Assembly: GCF_031954525.1 (NCBI RefSeq)
Contig: NZ_CP134867.1
Location: 248,001-312,000 of the forward strand
DNA length: 64,000 nucleotides
Source: Dyella sp. BiH032
GTDB taxonomy: Bacteria; Pseudomonadota; Gammaproteobacteria; Xanthomonadales; Rhodanobacteraceae
Direction of reading: 5' to 3'
In this document: positions 35,577 to 44,539 of the stretch, piece by piece
How the letters are laid out: every line of letters starts with the position of its first letter
Numbering within the stretch: the stretch's first letter is position 1
Notes under the pieces: generated by a model
What the model was told of the DNA's origin: nothing
Seen by the model: only the letters and a program-made list of their open reading frames with translations
Databases searched by the model: none
Program-made: the position numbers and the translations under genes

Positions 35577-37295
35577 CTACTGCTGTTGCCTTTCGAGCAA
35601 GGCCACCGTATGGCGGTAACCCGCGTCGATCGCCTGCTGCCAGCCTTTCCAATCCAGCATGCCGATGTGTTCCAGCGGTGGGGTGATCAGCAGGTCGGCG
35701 CGCTCGCGGCGGCGCAGGCTCGGGGCCTCGCTGTTGACCATGCCCGCGCGCACGAGCGTGGAGACCAGGCCGGGGCGCTGGATCGCCTGTCCTTGCAGCA
35801 GCACGCGCCACCACGGTGGGGTCGCATGTTCCTCGACCGTGGTGAGCAGGGAAATCTCGGCGCGGATGTCCACCGCAGTGATGTGGGCCACGCCGTCCTC
35901 GGCCATGACATCGGTGGGCAGATTGTTCACGAGCGCGCCATCCACGAAGACGCGGCCGTGGTGGAGCACGGGCGGCAGCACGCCGGGGATCGCACTGGAA
36001 GCGCGCAGCCACATCCATAGTGGTCCGCGCCGCCGCACCACCATGCCTTCGCCGGAAAGGCAGGTGGCGACGCAGAAGAACGGCAGGCCGAGGTCCTCGA
36101 TCTCCAGCGCGCCGAAGGCGCGGCGCAGCATGCCGGCGGCGCGGCGCCCGCGGGTGAGCGCGACCAGCGGTACGGTCCAATCCGACAAAGGCCGCCCTTG
36201 CACGAAGGCGTGGCGGTAGATCTCCGTCATCTCGTCCAGCTCCCAGCCCGCCGCGACGCCGGCCCCGATGATGGCGCCGATGCTGGTGCCACCCACGCAG
36301 TCGAACCGGTGGCCGGCCTCTGCCAAGGCGCGCAGCGCGCCCAGGTGCGCGAGCCCGCGCGCGCCGCCGCCGGCCAGCACCAGGCCACGCGCATGGCCGC
36401 TGACCAGTCGCGCCACGCGTGCGATGTCGGCCTGGCCGCCGACATGGTGATGGTGCAGCTCGCCGCTGAACTGGCCGCGCCAACGCTGCGCCGCACCCAG
36501 GCTGGGCTGGCGGCCCGCATGCAGCAGAACCAAATGGCGCGGCCGGTGGCCGACGCGCGAGGGATGCAGCACCTCGGCCTCCGGCCATGGCCGGGCGGGC
36601 CGCGCAGCCTGGGCCGGCAGCAGCAGCACATCGGCCTGGCGCAAGCAGCGCTGGCGCCAGAGCGGGTCGCCCCGCGCGTCCAGATAGATCACGAAGCGCG
36701 CCTGGGCTTCCCGCGCGGCGAACCAGTCGCTGCCCCGGCCGGCGCCTTGCTCGCCATCGATCACGGCGCAGCTGCCGTAGGGTTCCAGCGCCATCGCCAG
36801 CTGCATGGCCAGCGCATGCGCGGGGACTTCTTCGTCCAGTGGAAGCAAGGCGAAGGTGCGCGCCACGCCTGGCGTTTCCTCCTGGCGCAGGCGGCGCTGC
36901 AGTCGCCCGATCGCCACCCGCGCCACGCCGAGCATGGCCTGCGGATGCTGCCCAGCGAGCGCCTCGAAGGCCTCGCGGTCCAGCCGCAGCAACTCGCAAT
37001 CCCGCAGGGCCCGTGCGGTGAGCTGGCGGGCCTCGCCGCTGATCAGCCCGATCTCGCCGACGCTGTCGCCCGCGGAGACCAGGTGCGCCAGCCGTGCGGG
37101 TGCGTCGAACAGGCCCAGGCTGCCGCTCACCAGCAGGTATAGCGCATCCGCAGGCTCGCCCGCCTTGAACAGGGGCCGCCCGCCGGGAAGGCTGAACCAC
37201 ACCAGCCGTTCCGCCAGCGCCGCCATGGCCTCGTCGCCGAGGTGGCCGAACACGTCGCTTTGACGGAGCAGGTCGTTGAAATCCGTTTGACGCAT
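35577..37295 (-). CDS. Patatin-like phospholipase with cyclic-nucleotide-binding domain (NTE-like)
   Basis: A 572-residue protein. The N-terminal CRP-like cyclic-nucleotide-binding domain (about 10-130) includes FSLPGGRPLFKAGEPADALY and SVGEIGLISG. A middle domain (about 145-290) is followed by the patatin domain: oxyanion loop LAGGGARGLAHLGAL (near 303-317), nucleophile GTSIGAIIGAG (near 335) and catalytic DGALVNNLP (near 470). Architecture matches neuropathy-target-esterase-like bacterial lysophospholipases regulated by a nucleotide ligand. No transmembrane helix is evident. It is divergent from the M3 oligopeptidase. Confidence 0.92.
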   Translation of the reverse strand: MRQTDFNDLLRQSDVFGHLGDEAMAALAERLVWFSLPGGRPLFKAGEPADALYLLVSGSLGLFDAPARLAHLVSAGDSVGEIGLISGEARQLTARALRDCELLRLDREAFEALAGQHPQAMLGVARVAIGRLQRRLRQEETPGVARTFALLPLDEEVPAHALAMQLAMALEPYGSCAVIDGEQGAGRGSDWFAAREAQARFVIYLDARGDPLWRQRCLRQADVLLLPAQAARPARPWPEAEVLHPSRVGHRPRHLVLLHAGRQPSLGAAQRWRGQFSGELHHHHVGGQADIARVARLVSGHARGLVLAGGGARGLAHLGALRALAEAGHRFDCVGGTSIGAIIGAGVAAGWELDEMTEIYRHAFVQGRPLSDWTVPLVALTRGRRAAGMLRRAFGALEIEDLGLPFFCVATCLSGEGMVVRRRGPLWMWLRASSAIPGVLPPVLHHGRVFVDGALVNNLPTDVMAEDGVAHITAVDIRAEISLLTTVEEHATPPWWRVLLQGQAIQRPGLVSTLVRAGMVNSEAPSLRRRERADLLITPPLEHIGMLDWKGWQQAIDAGYRHTVALLERQQQ

Positions 37296-37402
37296 AACGC
37301 GATGGTAGGGCGCGTTCTATGACACCTCCGCGTAAGCGGGGCGGGACCCGGCTTGATTTCGCCCGGGCCCGTCGCCACGCTGGCGCTCCCTAGGAGAGAC
37401 GC

Positions 37403-39490
37403 ATGGCCCAAGACACCGTGGCGCAAGACAACCCCCTGCTGGCCGACGACGCGCTGCCGGCCTTTTCGAAGATTCGGCCGGAGCACGTGGGGCCGGCGAT
37501 CGACACCCTGATCGCCGACTATCGTGCTGCCGTCGACCGGCTCACCGCGCCGGGCGGCCCGCGCGACTTCGCCGGCGTGATGCTTGCGCAGGAGCGCCTG
37601 GAACAGCGTGTCGCCCGCGCCTGGGCGCCGGTAGGCCATCTGCACTCGGTCGCCGACAGCGAAGCCCTGCGCGAAGCCTACGGTCCGGCCGAGGAAAAGC
37701 TCACCGAACACGCGATCGAACTGGGCCAGAACCGCGAGCTGTACCAAGTGGTGCAGGCACTGGCCGACGCGCCAGGCTTCGCCGACCTGTCGCGGGCGGA
37801 GCGCGCGCTGGTCGAGCACGCGCTGCGCGACTTCCGCCTTTCCGGCGTCGCGCTGGAAGAGCCGGCGCGCTCGCGCTACCGGGCCATCGGCGTGGAGCTG
37901 AGCAAGCTGTCGACCGAATTCTCCAACGCGGTACTCGACGCCACCGATGCGTGGCACCAGCACGTCACCGACGAGCGCGACCTGGCTGGCATCCCCGAAT
38001 CCGGCCGCGCCGTGCTGCGCCAGTACGCGCGCGAGCAGAAGCTCGACGGCTACCTGGTCACGCTCAAGCAGCCCAGCGTGCAGGCCGTGCTCACCTATGC
38101 CGACAACCGCAGCCTGCGCGAGCGCGTGTACTGGGCCTACCAGACCCGCGCCTCCGACCAGGGGCCGCAGGCCGGCCAGTTCGACAATGGCCCGCGCATC
38201 GACAAGATCATGGCGCTGCGCCACGAGGCCGCCCAGCTGCTCGGCTTCGCCAATGCCGCGGAAGAATCGCTGGCGACCAAGATGGCGTCGTCGCCCACCG
38301 AAGTGATGGAGTTCCTGCATGACCTGGCCGAGCGCGCCCGCCCGGTCGCGCGCAAGGAACTGGCCACGCTGCGCGAGTTCGCCGCGAAAGAGCTGAAACT
38401 GGACAATCTCGAATCGTGGGACGTCGCGTACGCATCCGAGAAGCTGCGCCAGAAGAACTACGACCTCGACGAGGAACAGCTCAAGCCGTATTTCCCGCTG
38501 CCGTCGGTCATCGATGGCCTGTTCGGCCTGGTGAACCGGCTTTATGGCGTCACCCTCACCCCGCGCGACGGCGTCGACGTGTGGCATCCGGACGTGCGCT
38601 ATTACGACATGCGCGACGCCGACGGCCGCATCTTCGCCGGCGCGTACGTCGACCTTTACGCCCGCGCCGGCAAGCGGGGCGGCGCATGGATGGACGTGTG
38701 CCGCGCGCGCTTCCGCGACGATGGCACGGCCGACGGGAGCGGCGAACAGTTGCCGGTCGCCTTCCTCACCTGCAATTTCGCGCCGCCGACCGAAGGCCGC
38801 CCCGCCCTGCTCACGCATGACGATGTGCTGACCCTGTTCCACGAATTCGGTCACGGTCTGCATCATCTGCTCACCGAGATCGCGTTGCCGTCCATTGGTG
38901 GCATCGACGGCGTCGAGTGGGATGCGGTGGAATTGCCGAGCCAGTTCATGGAGAACTTCGGCTGGAACCGCCAGGCGCTGGATCTATTCGCACGCCATTG
39001 GCAGACCGGCGAAAAGCTGCCGGAAGAACTGTTCCAGCGCATGCTGGCGGCGCGTCACTTCCATGCCGGCCTGTTCCTGGTGCGGCAGCTGGAATTCGCC
39101 ATGTTCGACTTTCGCCTGCACCTGGAGTACGACCCGGCGCAGGGCGCGCGCCCGATGAAAGTGCTGGAAGAAGTGCGGCGCGAAGTGGCCGTGCTGCACC
39201 CACCGATCTGGCAGCGCTTCCCCAACAGCTTCACGCACATCTTCGCGGGCGGCTATGCGGCCGGCTACTACAGCTACCTGTGGGCGGAACTGCTGAGCGC
39301 GGACGCGTTCGGCGCGTTCGAGGAGCGCGCGAACGCGGGCGGCAGCGTGATCGACCGCGACATGGGCGACCGCTTCCGTCGCGAGGTGCTCGCGGTCGGC
39401 GCGAGCCGCCCGGCGCTGGAAAGTTTCGTCGCTTTCCGCGGCCGCAAACCCGAGCCGGAAGCCTTGCTGCGCAGCCACGGTCTGCTCTGA
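37403..39490 (+). CDS. prlC: Oligopeptidase A (M3 family zinc metallopeptidase)
   Basis: Cytosolic thimet-like oligopeptidase of 695 residues that degrades short peptides, including cleaved signal peptides. The zinc motif HEFGH is at residues 480-484, with the third ligand in the following GIDGVEWDAVELPSQ segment; FPNSFTHIFAGGYAAGYYSY is the substrate-binding Tyr-rich loop. Length and motif positions match OpdA/PrlC. The ATG at 37403 follows AGGAGAG. A 10-bp hairpin follows the stop. Confidence 0.95.
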   Translation: MAQDTVAQDNPLLADDALPAFSKIRPEHVGPAIDTLIADYRAAVDRLTAPGGPRDFAGVMLAQERLEQRVARAWAPVGHLHSVADSEALREAYGPAEEKLTEHAIELGQNRELYQVVQALADAPGFADLSRAERALVEHALRDFRLSGVALEEPARSRYRAIGVELSKLSTEFSNAVLDATDAWHQHVTDERDLAGIPESGRAVLRQYAREQKLDGYLVTLKQPSVQAVLTYADNRSLRERVYWAYQTRASDQGPQAGQFDNGPRIDKIMALRHEAAQLLGFANAAEESLATKMASSPTEVMEFLHDLAERARPVARKELATLREFAAKELKLDNLESWDVAYASEKLRQKNYDLDEEQLKPYFPLPSVIDGLFGLVNRLYGVTLTPRDGVDVWHPDVRYYDMRDADGRIFAGAYVDLYARAGKRGGAWMDVCRARFRDDGTADGSGEQLPVAFLTCNFAPPTEGRPALLTHDDVLTLFHEFGHGLHHLLTEIALPSIGGIDGVEWDAVELPSQFMENFGWNRQALDLFARHWQTGEKLPEELFQRMLAARHFHAGLFLVRQLEFAMFDFRLHLEYDPAQGARPMKVLEEVRREVAVLHPPIWQRFPNSFTHIFAGGYAAGYYSYLWAELLSADAFGAFEERANAGGSVIDRDMGDRFRREVLAVGASRPALESFVAFRGRKPEPEALLRSHGLL

Positions 39491-39847
39491 CGTTTCGCGG
39501 GTCGTCCGTCTGCATGACGTGACGACCCGCACCCAGGTCAGCGGATTCCTACATCGAAAGGCCGGTCGCTGCAGCGACCGCCGCGGAGCGTGCGCGTGCG
39601 TGCCGCTTCCGCGCTCATTGCACACATGGCGGGTGCGATTGCACCCATGCCTCGTACCGCTGACAGCGCGTGTCGGCGTTCGCCTACGGCCTTGGCACTA
39701 AGGCTGCTAAGCAGTTGGTTTTAGCGCATTTGCCGAATGGTTTGGCGCGGCGCAGATGACTACGAATAGCCGGCCTGATCGCCCTGTCGATCAGCGACCG
39801 CGTGCGCCGCACGCGTCCTGTTACCGCCCATTCGGAGTCCTTGTGTC
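39491..39847. other. Intergenic region with hairpins, no gene seen
   Basis: About 357 bp between the M3 peptidase and an unknown protein. It holds several inverted repeats: GCGGGTCGTC / GACGACCCGC (39497-39506 and 39521-39530, directly after the stop, probably a terminator-like hairpin); the 18-bp perfect palindrome CGGTCGCTGCAGCGACCG (39563-39580); GGGTGC-GATT-GCACCC (39631-39646); and CTGATCG / CGATCAG (39775-39781 and 39788-39794). No coding potential was recognised. Confidence 0.55.
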
Positions 39848-41932
39848 ATGGCCAGAACCGACAACCCGACCGCCACGCTTCGTGTCGCCGCCGATTTCCT
39901 GCAGGCGAAGAGCGAAGACAAGCGTCCCGCCGTCGCCGCCTACGCCTTCAGCGACGGCGGCCGTCTGCTCGCCTATGCGCCCCTCGGCGCGCAAGGCGAC
40001 ACCAAACTCGAACTTCCGGCCACGCGCGCGCCGTTCGCCGCGCGCGTGCTGCTGGGGCCTGCGCCCGAGGAGAAGGAGGTTCCCGCGCTGGACGAGCTGC
40101 TGCGCCGCGGCGCCATCGAGCGGCATGTGACGCTGCGTCCGGGCGAGGCCGTGCCGGACCTGCGCATTCCCGTCTTTCCGGACATCTGGCGCTACTGGCT
40201 GCTCGGCCTGTGCCTGGTGAAGGGCACGGTGCTCAAGCGCGTCACGCGCGACGGCGTGGCCATGGACTTCCCGGTATGCCACGCCACGGTCGAGATCTAC
40301 GAGGTCGATCCGCTGTGGATCCTGCTGCCGAAGTTGCCGCCGTATGTCGTGGCCCATCTGCGCGACATCCTCGCGGGCAAGATCCCGCCGCGCCCGCTGC
40401 CCGGACCTGGGCCGGTCGAAAGCACCGAATCGCACCAGGTGGACGAAGCCTCGCTGGAAGCGCTGCATGCCGCGGCCGGCAATCAGGCGCTGCGGTATGC
40501 CGCGATGAGCGGCAGCAACCAGATGTTCCAGCAAGCCCTGGTGAACCATGCCACGTTGATCCGACCGATCCTGTGCTGGCTGTATCCGCGGTTCGTGACC
40601 ATGCAGCTGATCGGCACCGTTGCCACCGATGACTGCGGTCATTTTGCGCGCTTCATCTTCAAGGGCTACCGCAATCCGGACCAGCCGGACCTGTACTTCA
40701 AGGTGAAGCAGCGCATCTTCGGCTTCTTCGAAGCGACGCTCTACGCGCCCACGCCCATCGCCTGCCACACCTGGTGGGATTACCGCTGCGGCACCGAGGT
40801 CACGCTGCACGTCACCAACCCGCTGGCCATCACCTGCACGCCTTGTGCGCCGGTGATCGCGGGTGAGAATTGGGTGCTGTTCAACGCTATCGGCAACCAT
40901 GCGCTCAGCGACATCCGCGGCAGCGCGTCCTCGCTTTCCGGCACGACCGACGCCAGCAACGTGGGCCTCACCGGCGGCGGCGCGCCCTGGGGCGGCGTGC
41001 TGATGCCGCGCCTGGATTTCGACAACTCGCTGCGCGACACGCTGGGCGTGAAGTACTACCGGTTGTCGTGGAAGCGCGACGGCGAGCCGGACACGCAGTA
41101 CAAGCCGCTGAATGCGGCGATCAGCCGGCATTACGCGCAGATGATCGGGACCGACCTGGTCCTGACCGCTTATCCCCTCGGCCCGCAGGTCGCCGGCAGC
41201 GAGGGCAACCTGTTCGAGATTCCCCCGTCGGTGCCGCCGGCCGGCCAGTGGAGCATTGCCAACGCGGTGGAGGACACCATCAACGGCAAGTTCGACACCA
41301 CCACGGCGCTCGGCGGCCTGCCGATCCTGGATGGGCTGGTGCAGATCCGGCTGGAGCTCTTCGACGCGGCAGGACATGCCGTAGACACCGCGGCGCAGCA
41401 CATCGACTACTACGTGCCCTCCTCGATCGATGGCGGCGGGAACATCCACACCATCCTCGCCAAGGACCACCAGCTGGGCCTCGGCGCCGGCCTGGTGCAA
41501 GGCAGCGCGATGGTGCTGACCCTGCACGTCAATAACGAGCCGTGCAATGCGAGCATCGGTGCACCGCTGGTCGGAGGCATCGGCGCAGACGACTGCTGCG
41601 GCGTGCTGGGCTATCACAGCGACGCCGACAACGTGGTCATGCCGTACCAGGCCAGCCATCCGCATGGCTTCGCCACCTACGACTTCCTGGTGAAACGGGG
41701 CGCCCGCGACGTACTGGACGCCGGCGGTCCGGTGGGCGGCGGGAGCTTCAGCGAAACGCGCACGGTCGGTTATCTGATGACCAACAATCCGGCGCCTGGC
41801 TGCGCCGGTGGTTGCACGGTGGCGGGTTTCACCGAGGTCCTGAACGTCCGTGCCACGGCCACCAATGGCTGGGGCACGCTGACCGGCTATGACGACAGCG
41901 ACGCGCGTGCGTTCGTGCTGAAACACCACTGA
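39848..41932 (+). CDS. Unrecognised 694-residue protein
   Basis: I do not recognise this protein. It has no signal peptide (MARTDNPTATLRVAADFLQA) and no clear membrane helix. Residues 1 to about 110 look like a small beta-domain. The middle (about 110-300) contains DIWRYWLLGLCLVKGTVL and a Pro-rich stretch. Cys motifs occur at CHTWWDYRCG (about 306-315), CTPC (330-333), DDCCG and CAGGC. The C-terminal half is Gly- and Asp-rich and beta-like, ending in ATATNGWGTLTGYDDSDARA. GGAG at 39834-39837 is the likely ribosome-binding site. It is single-gene and flanked by housekeeping genes. A structural or secreted role is only a guess. Confidence 0.8.
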   Translation: MARTDNPTATLRVAADFLQAKSEDKRPAVAAYAFSDGGRLLAYAPLGAQGDTKLELPATRAPFAARVLLGPAPEEKEVPALDELLRRGAIERHVTLRPGEAVPDLRIPVFPDIWRYWLLGLCLVKGTVLKRVTRDGVAMDFPVCHATVEIYEVDPLWILLPKLPPYVVAHLRDILAGKIPPRPLPGPGPVESTESHQVDEASLEALHAAAGNQALRYAAMSGSNQMFQQALVNHATLIRPILCWLYPRFVTMQLIGTVATDDCGHFARFIFKGYRNPDQPDLYFKVKQRIFGFFEATLYAPTPIACHTWWDYRCGTEVTLHVTNPLAITCTPCAPVIAGENWVLFNAIGNHALSDIRGSASSLSGTTDASNVGLTGGGAPWGGVLMPRLDFDNSLRDTLGVKYYRLSWKRDGEPDTQYKPLNAAISRHYAQMIGTDLVLTAYPLGPQVAGSEGNLFEIPPSVPPAGQWSIANAVEDTINGKFDTTTALGGLPILDGLVQIRLELFDAAGHAVDTAAQHIDYYVPSSIDGGGNIHTILAKDHQLGLGAGLVQGSAMVLTLHVNNEPCNASIGAPLVGGIGADDCCGVLGYHSDADNVVMPYQASHPHGFATYDFLVKRGARDVLDAGGPVGGGSFSETRTVGYLMTNNPAPGCAGGCTVAGFTEVLNVRATATNGWGTLTGYDDSDARAFVLKHH

Positions 41933-42021
41933 TCCGGGCCTGTTCCGGAAGGCGAGCGGGAGGCCGGTCGCAAACCGGCCTCCCGCTCGCGCCACCGAGT
42001 GCCGAAGCGGCGGCATGCCCC

Positions 42022-42027
42022 TACAAT
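42022..42027 (+). promoter_or_regulatory. Possible -10 element of xthA
   Basis: TACAAT ends 7 bp before the xthA ATG, which would place the transcription start at or next to the start codon. No Shine-Dalgarno sequence is present in the short GC-rich stretch between, so a leaderless mRNA is possible. No good -35 box is visible. Confidence 0.4.
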
Positions 42028-42034
42028 GCCGCCC

Positions 42035-42802
42035 ATGAAGATCGCCTCCTGGAACGTCAACTCGCTCAAGGTCCGCCTGCCGCAGCTCACGGAATGGGCC
42101 GCCGAGGCAAAGCCCGATGTCATCGCGCTGCAGGAAACCAAGCTCGAAGACGCCAAGTTCCCCGTCGACGAACTCGCTGCGGCCGGCTACCGGGCGGTGT
42201 ACTCGGGGCAGAAGACTTACAACGGCGTGGCCATCCTTGCGCGCGAGGAACCGACCGACGTGGTCACGGATATTCCGCGGCTGGATGATCCGCAGCGGCG
42301 CATCCTCGCCGCCACGGTCGGCGGCGTGCGCGTAGTGGACCTGTACGTCGTCAACGGCAAGGCGGTGGGCGACGAGAAGTACGCCTACAAGCTCGACTGG
42401 CTGGCGAAGGTGCGCGATTTCCTCGAAGACGAACTGCGGCGCCATCCGAAGCTGGTCGTGCTGGGCGATTTCAACATCGCTCCCGACGACCGCGACGTCT
42501 ACGACCCGGTGGCCTGGGGCGGCGAAGTGCTGTGTTCGCCACCCGAGCGCGAGGCGCTCAAAGCCATCACCGATCTGGGACTGCACGACAGCTTCCGCCT
42601 GTTCGAGCAGGAGGCCGGACATTTCAGTTGGTGGGACTACCGCCAGGCGGCGTTCCGGCGCAACATGGGCCTGCGCATCGACCTGATCCTGATCGGCGAT
42701 GCGCTGAAATCCGCCGCCAAGGCAGCCGCCATCGATCGCACGCCACGCCGCTGGGAGCGGCCTTCGGACCACACGCCGGTGACGCTGGATCTGGACATCT
42801 GA
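42035..42802 (+). CDS. xthA: Exodeoxyribonuclease III (AP endonuclease)
   Basis: Base-excision-repair enzyme cutting at abasic sites, 255 residues. Motifs of the exonuclease III/AP endonuclease fold: ASWNVNSLKVRL (residues 4-15), ALQETKLED with the metal-binding Glu (about 32-40), VLGDFNIAPDDRDVYDP (about 145-161), LRIDLILIG (about 212) and the catalytic SDHTPV near residue 245. The start gives MKIASWNVNSLKVRLPQLTE. The TGA overlaps the next ATG (TGATG), so it is translationally coupled to the YecA-like gene. Confidence 0.95.
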   Translation: MKIASWNVNSLKVRLPQLTEWAAEAKPDVIALQETKLEDAKFPVDELAAAGYRAVYSGQKTYNGVAILAREEPTDVVTDIPRLDDPQRRILAATVGGVRVVDLYVVNGKAVGDEKYAYKLDWLAKVRDFLEDELRRHPKLVVLGDFNIAPDDRDVYDPVAWGGEVLCSPPEREALKAITDLGLHDSFRLFEQEAGHFSWWDYRQAAFRRNMGLRIDLILIGDALKSAAKAAAIDRTPRRWERPSDHTPVTLDLDI

Positions 42803-43482
42803 TGAATACGACGAACCCCGACTGGCCCAGCTCGCTCACCGACGAAGAGCTCGACGAACTGGACCGCTACCTGCGGGCGCACTCCGGCGATGGCGACCTG
42901 CTGCTGGATGGCGTGCACGGCATGCTTTCCGCGTTGACGGTCGGCCCCGTGAAGGTGCTGCCCGAGGAGTGGCTGCCGGAAGTGCTGCATGAGCCCTTCG
43001 CCGACGAGGACGAAGGCAACCGCGTGCTGGCGCTGCTGGCCAAGCTCAATGACTCGATCGGTGCCGAGCTGGAAGTGGACGCCTACGAGCCCATCCTCGG
43101 CGAGATCGACACCGAGACCGGCCCGGTGCTCTCGGCTGCCGGCTGGTGCGAAGGCTTCAGCCGCGCCATCGATTTGCGCGCCGGTCTGTGGGAGAAGCGC
43201 CTGGCCGATGACTCCTCGCTCATGGAACTGCTGGGGCCGATCATGGCCCTGGCGGTGGACGAGGGCATCCTCAGCGCGGAAGCCGAGTTCGAGAAGCTCA
43301 GCGACGAGGAATACGACGAATGCCTGGCCCAGTTGCCGGCGGTGCTGGTCGCCGTCGCGCAGTACTGGGAGCAGCACCCGGTGCCCCAGGAAGAGATCGA
43401 TGCCCTGGCGCGGACCGGCCATGGCGGCGACGATCCCGGCCCCGCCCCGCCGCGGCACCGCAGCGGGCACTGGCTGCACTGA
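42802..43482 (+). CDS. YecA/UPF0149 family protein
   Basis: A 226-residue acidic cytosolic protein of the UPF0149 family. Residues about 12-190 contain LTDEELDELDRYLRAH, GVHGMLSALTVGP and WCEGFSRAIDLRAGLW, the helical family core. The function is not established; related proteins have roles near aminopeptidase or SEC-C-associated genes. The C-terminus here is Pro/His-rich without the SEC-C zinc motif. It starts one base inside the xthA stop codon. Confidence 0.85.
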   Translation: MNTTNPDWPSSLTDEELDELDRYLRAHSGDGDLLLDGVHGMLSALTVGPVKVLPEEWLPEVLHEPFADEDEGNRVLALLAKLNDSIGAELEVDAYEPILGEIDTETGPVLSAAGWCEGFSRAIDLRAGLWEKRLADDSSLMELLGPIMALAVDEGILSAEAEFEKLSDEEYDECLAQLPAVLVAVAQYWEQHPVPQEEIDALARTGHGGDDPGPAPPRHRSGHWLH

Positions 43483-43600
43483 CGGAACGCCGCGCGGACG
43501 CCGGTCCGTTCGCGGAGGAAACAATCCGTTCGCGCCGCGCCGCTTGGACACCTGTGGCCGCGCAACCATCATGGGGCGCATGCCTCTTAAGGAGCCCACC

Positions 43601-44434
43601 ATGAGCGAACGCAGCATCCTCCGCCGCATCCGCGGCACCGATACGTCCGACGGCGCAGGCGTCCGGCTCAAGCGCATCATCGGCCAGCCCGGCCTGGACA
43701 TGGTCGACCCGTTCCTGCTGCTGGACGAGTTCCGCTCCGACGCGGTCGACGACTACATCGCCGGCTTTCCCGAGCACCCGCACCGCGGTTTCGAGACGGT
43801 GACCTACATGCTCGCCGGCCACATGCGCCACGGCGACAACCATGGCAACCAGGGCGATCTGGGGCCCGGCAGCGTGCAGTGGATGACCGCCGGCCGCGGC
43901 ATCCTGCACTCGGAGATGCCGCAGCAGGAGAACGGCCTGATGTGGGGCTTCCAGCTGTGGGTGAATCTTCCGGCAAAGGACAAGATGACCGCGCCGCGCT
44001 ATCAGGACATCGGGCCGGAGCGCATTCCTGTGGCGCGGCCGCAGGACGGCGTGGAGGTGAAGGTGATCGCGGGTGAGCTGTTCGGCGTCGCCGGTCCGGT
44101 GGCGGGCATCGCCACGCAGCCGGTGTATCTGGACATCGCCGTGCAGCCCGGCGCGCAGCTGGACGTTCCGCTGCCGGAAGGGCACAGCGGCTTCGCTTAC
44201 GTGTTCGACGGCGATGACGCCCAGGTCGCTGGCGACGTGCTGCAACGTAGCGAGTTGGCCGTGCTGTCGAAGGGCGGTTCAGTGCGCATCGGCGGCCGCG
44301 AGAAACCGGCGCGCGTGCTGGTGGTGGCCGGCAAGCCGCTGGGCGAAAGCGTGGCCAGGTATGGACCGTTCGTGATGAATACGCCTGAGGAGATTCATCA
44401 GGCGATCGCGGATTTCCGCGCTGGGAAGTTCTGA
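43601..44434 (+). CDS. Pirin family protein (bicupin)
   Basis: A 277-residue cupin-fold protein. The N-terminal cupin has the pirin signature with metal ligands: EHPHRGFETVTYMLAG (about residues 48-63) and MTAGRGILHSEMP (about 93-105). The second cupin ends in YGPFVMNTPEEIHQA, characteristic of pirins. Some members are quercetinases or redox-sensing regulators. AAGGAG at 43589-43594 supports the ATG at 43601 rather than upstream Mets. It is convergent with the large carbohydrate enzyme gene. Confidence 0.92.
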   Translation: MSERSILRRIRGTDTSDGAGVRLKRIIGQPGLDMVDPFLLLDEFRSDAVDDYIAGFPEHPHRGFETVTYMLAGHMRHGDNHGNQGDLGPGSVQWMTAGRGILHSEMPQQENGLMWGFQLWVNLPAKDKMTAPRYQDIGPERIPVARPQDGVEVKVIAGELFGVAGPVAGIATQPVYLDIAVQPGAQLDVPLPEGHSGFAYVFDGDDAQVAGDVLQRSELAVLSKGGSVRIGGREKPARVLVVAGKPLGESVARYGPFVMNTPEEIHQAIADFRAGKF

Positions 44435-44539
44435 CCCCGAGCCCTCTCTCACACAGGGAGAGGGCCAGTCCGCCGCCCTGGCAAAGACCCTGGGAGTTTT
44501 TGCTCGCGCCGACGCCAAGACTGCGCTCGCGGGCATCGC

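Noticed and set aside
37127..38866. 579-codon minus-strand frame antisense to the M3 oligopeptidase
   Set aside because: It overlaps certain genes on both ends, and its last part merely runs into the patatin coding frame out of phase.
39821..42772. 983-codon minus-strand frame across the 694-residue gene and xthA
   Set aside because: It covers xthA in antisense, which is certainly coding on the plus strand, and its composition is typical of a high-GC shadow frame. The plus-strand 694-residue frame has a better start and protein-like composition.
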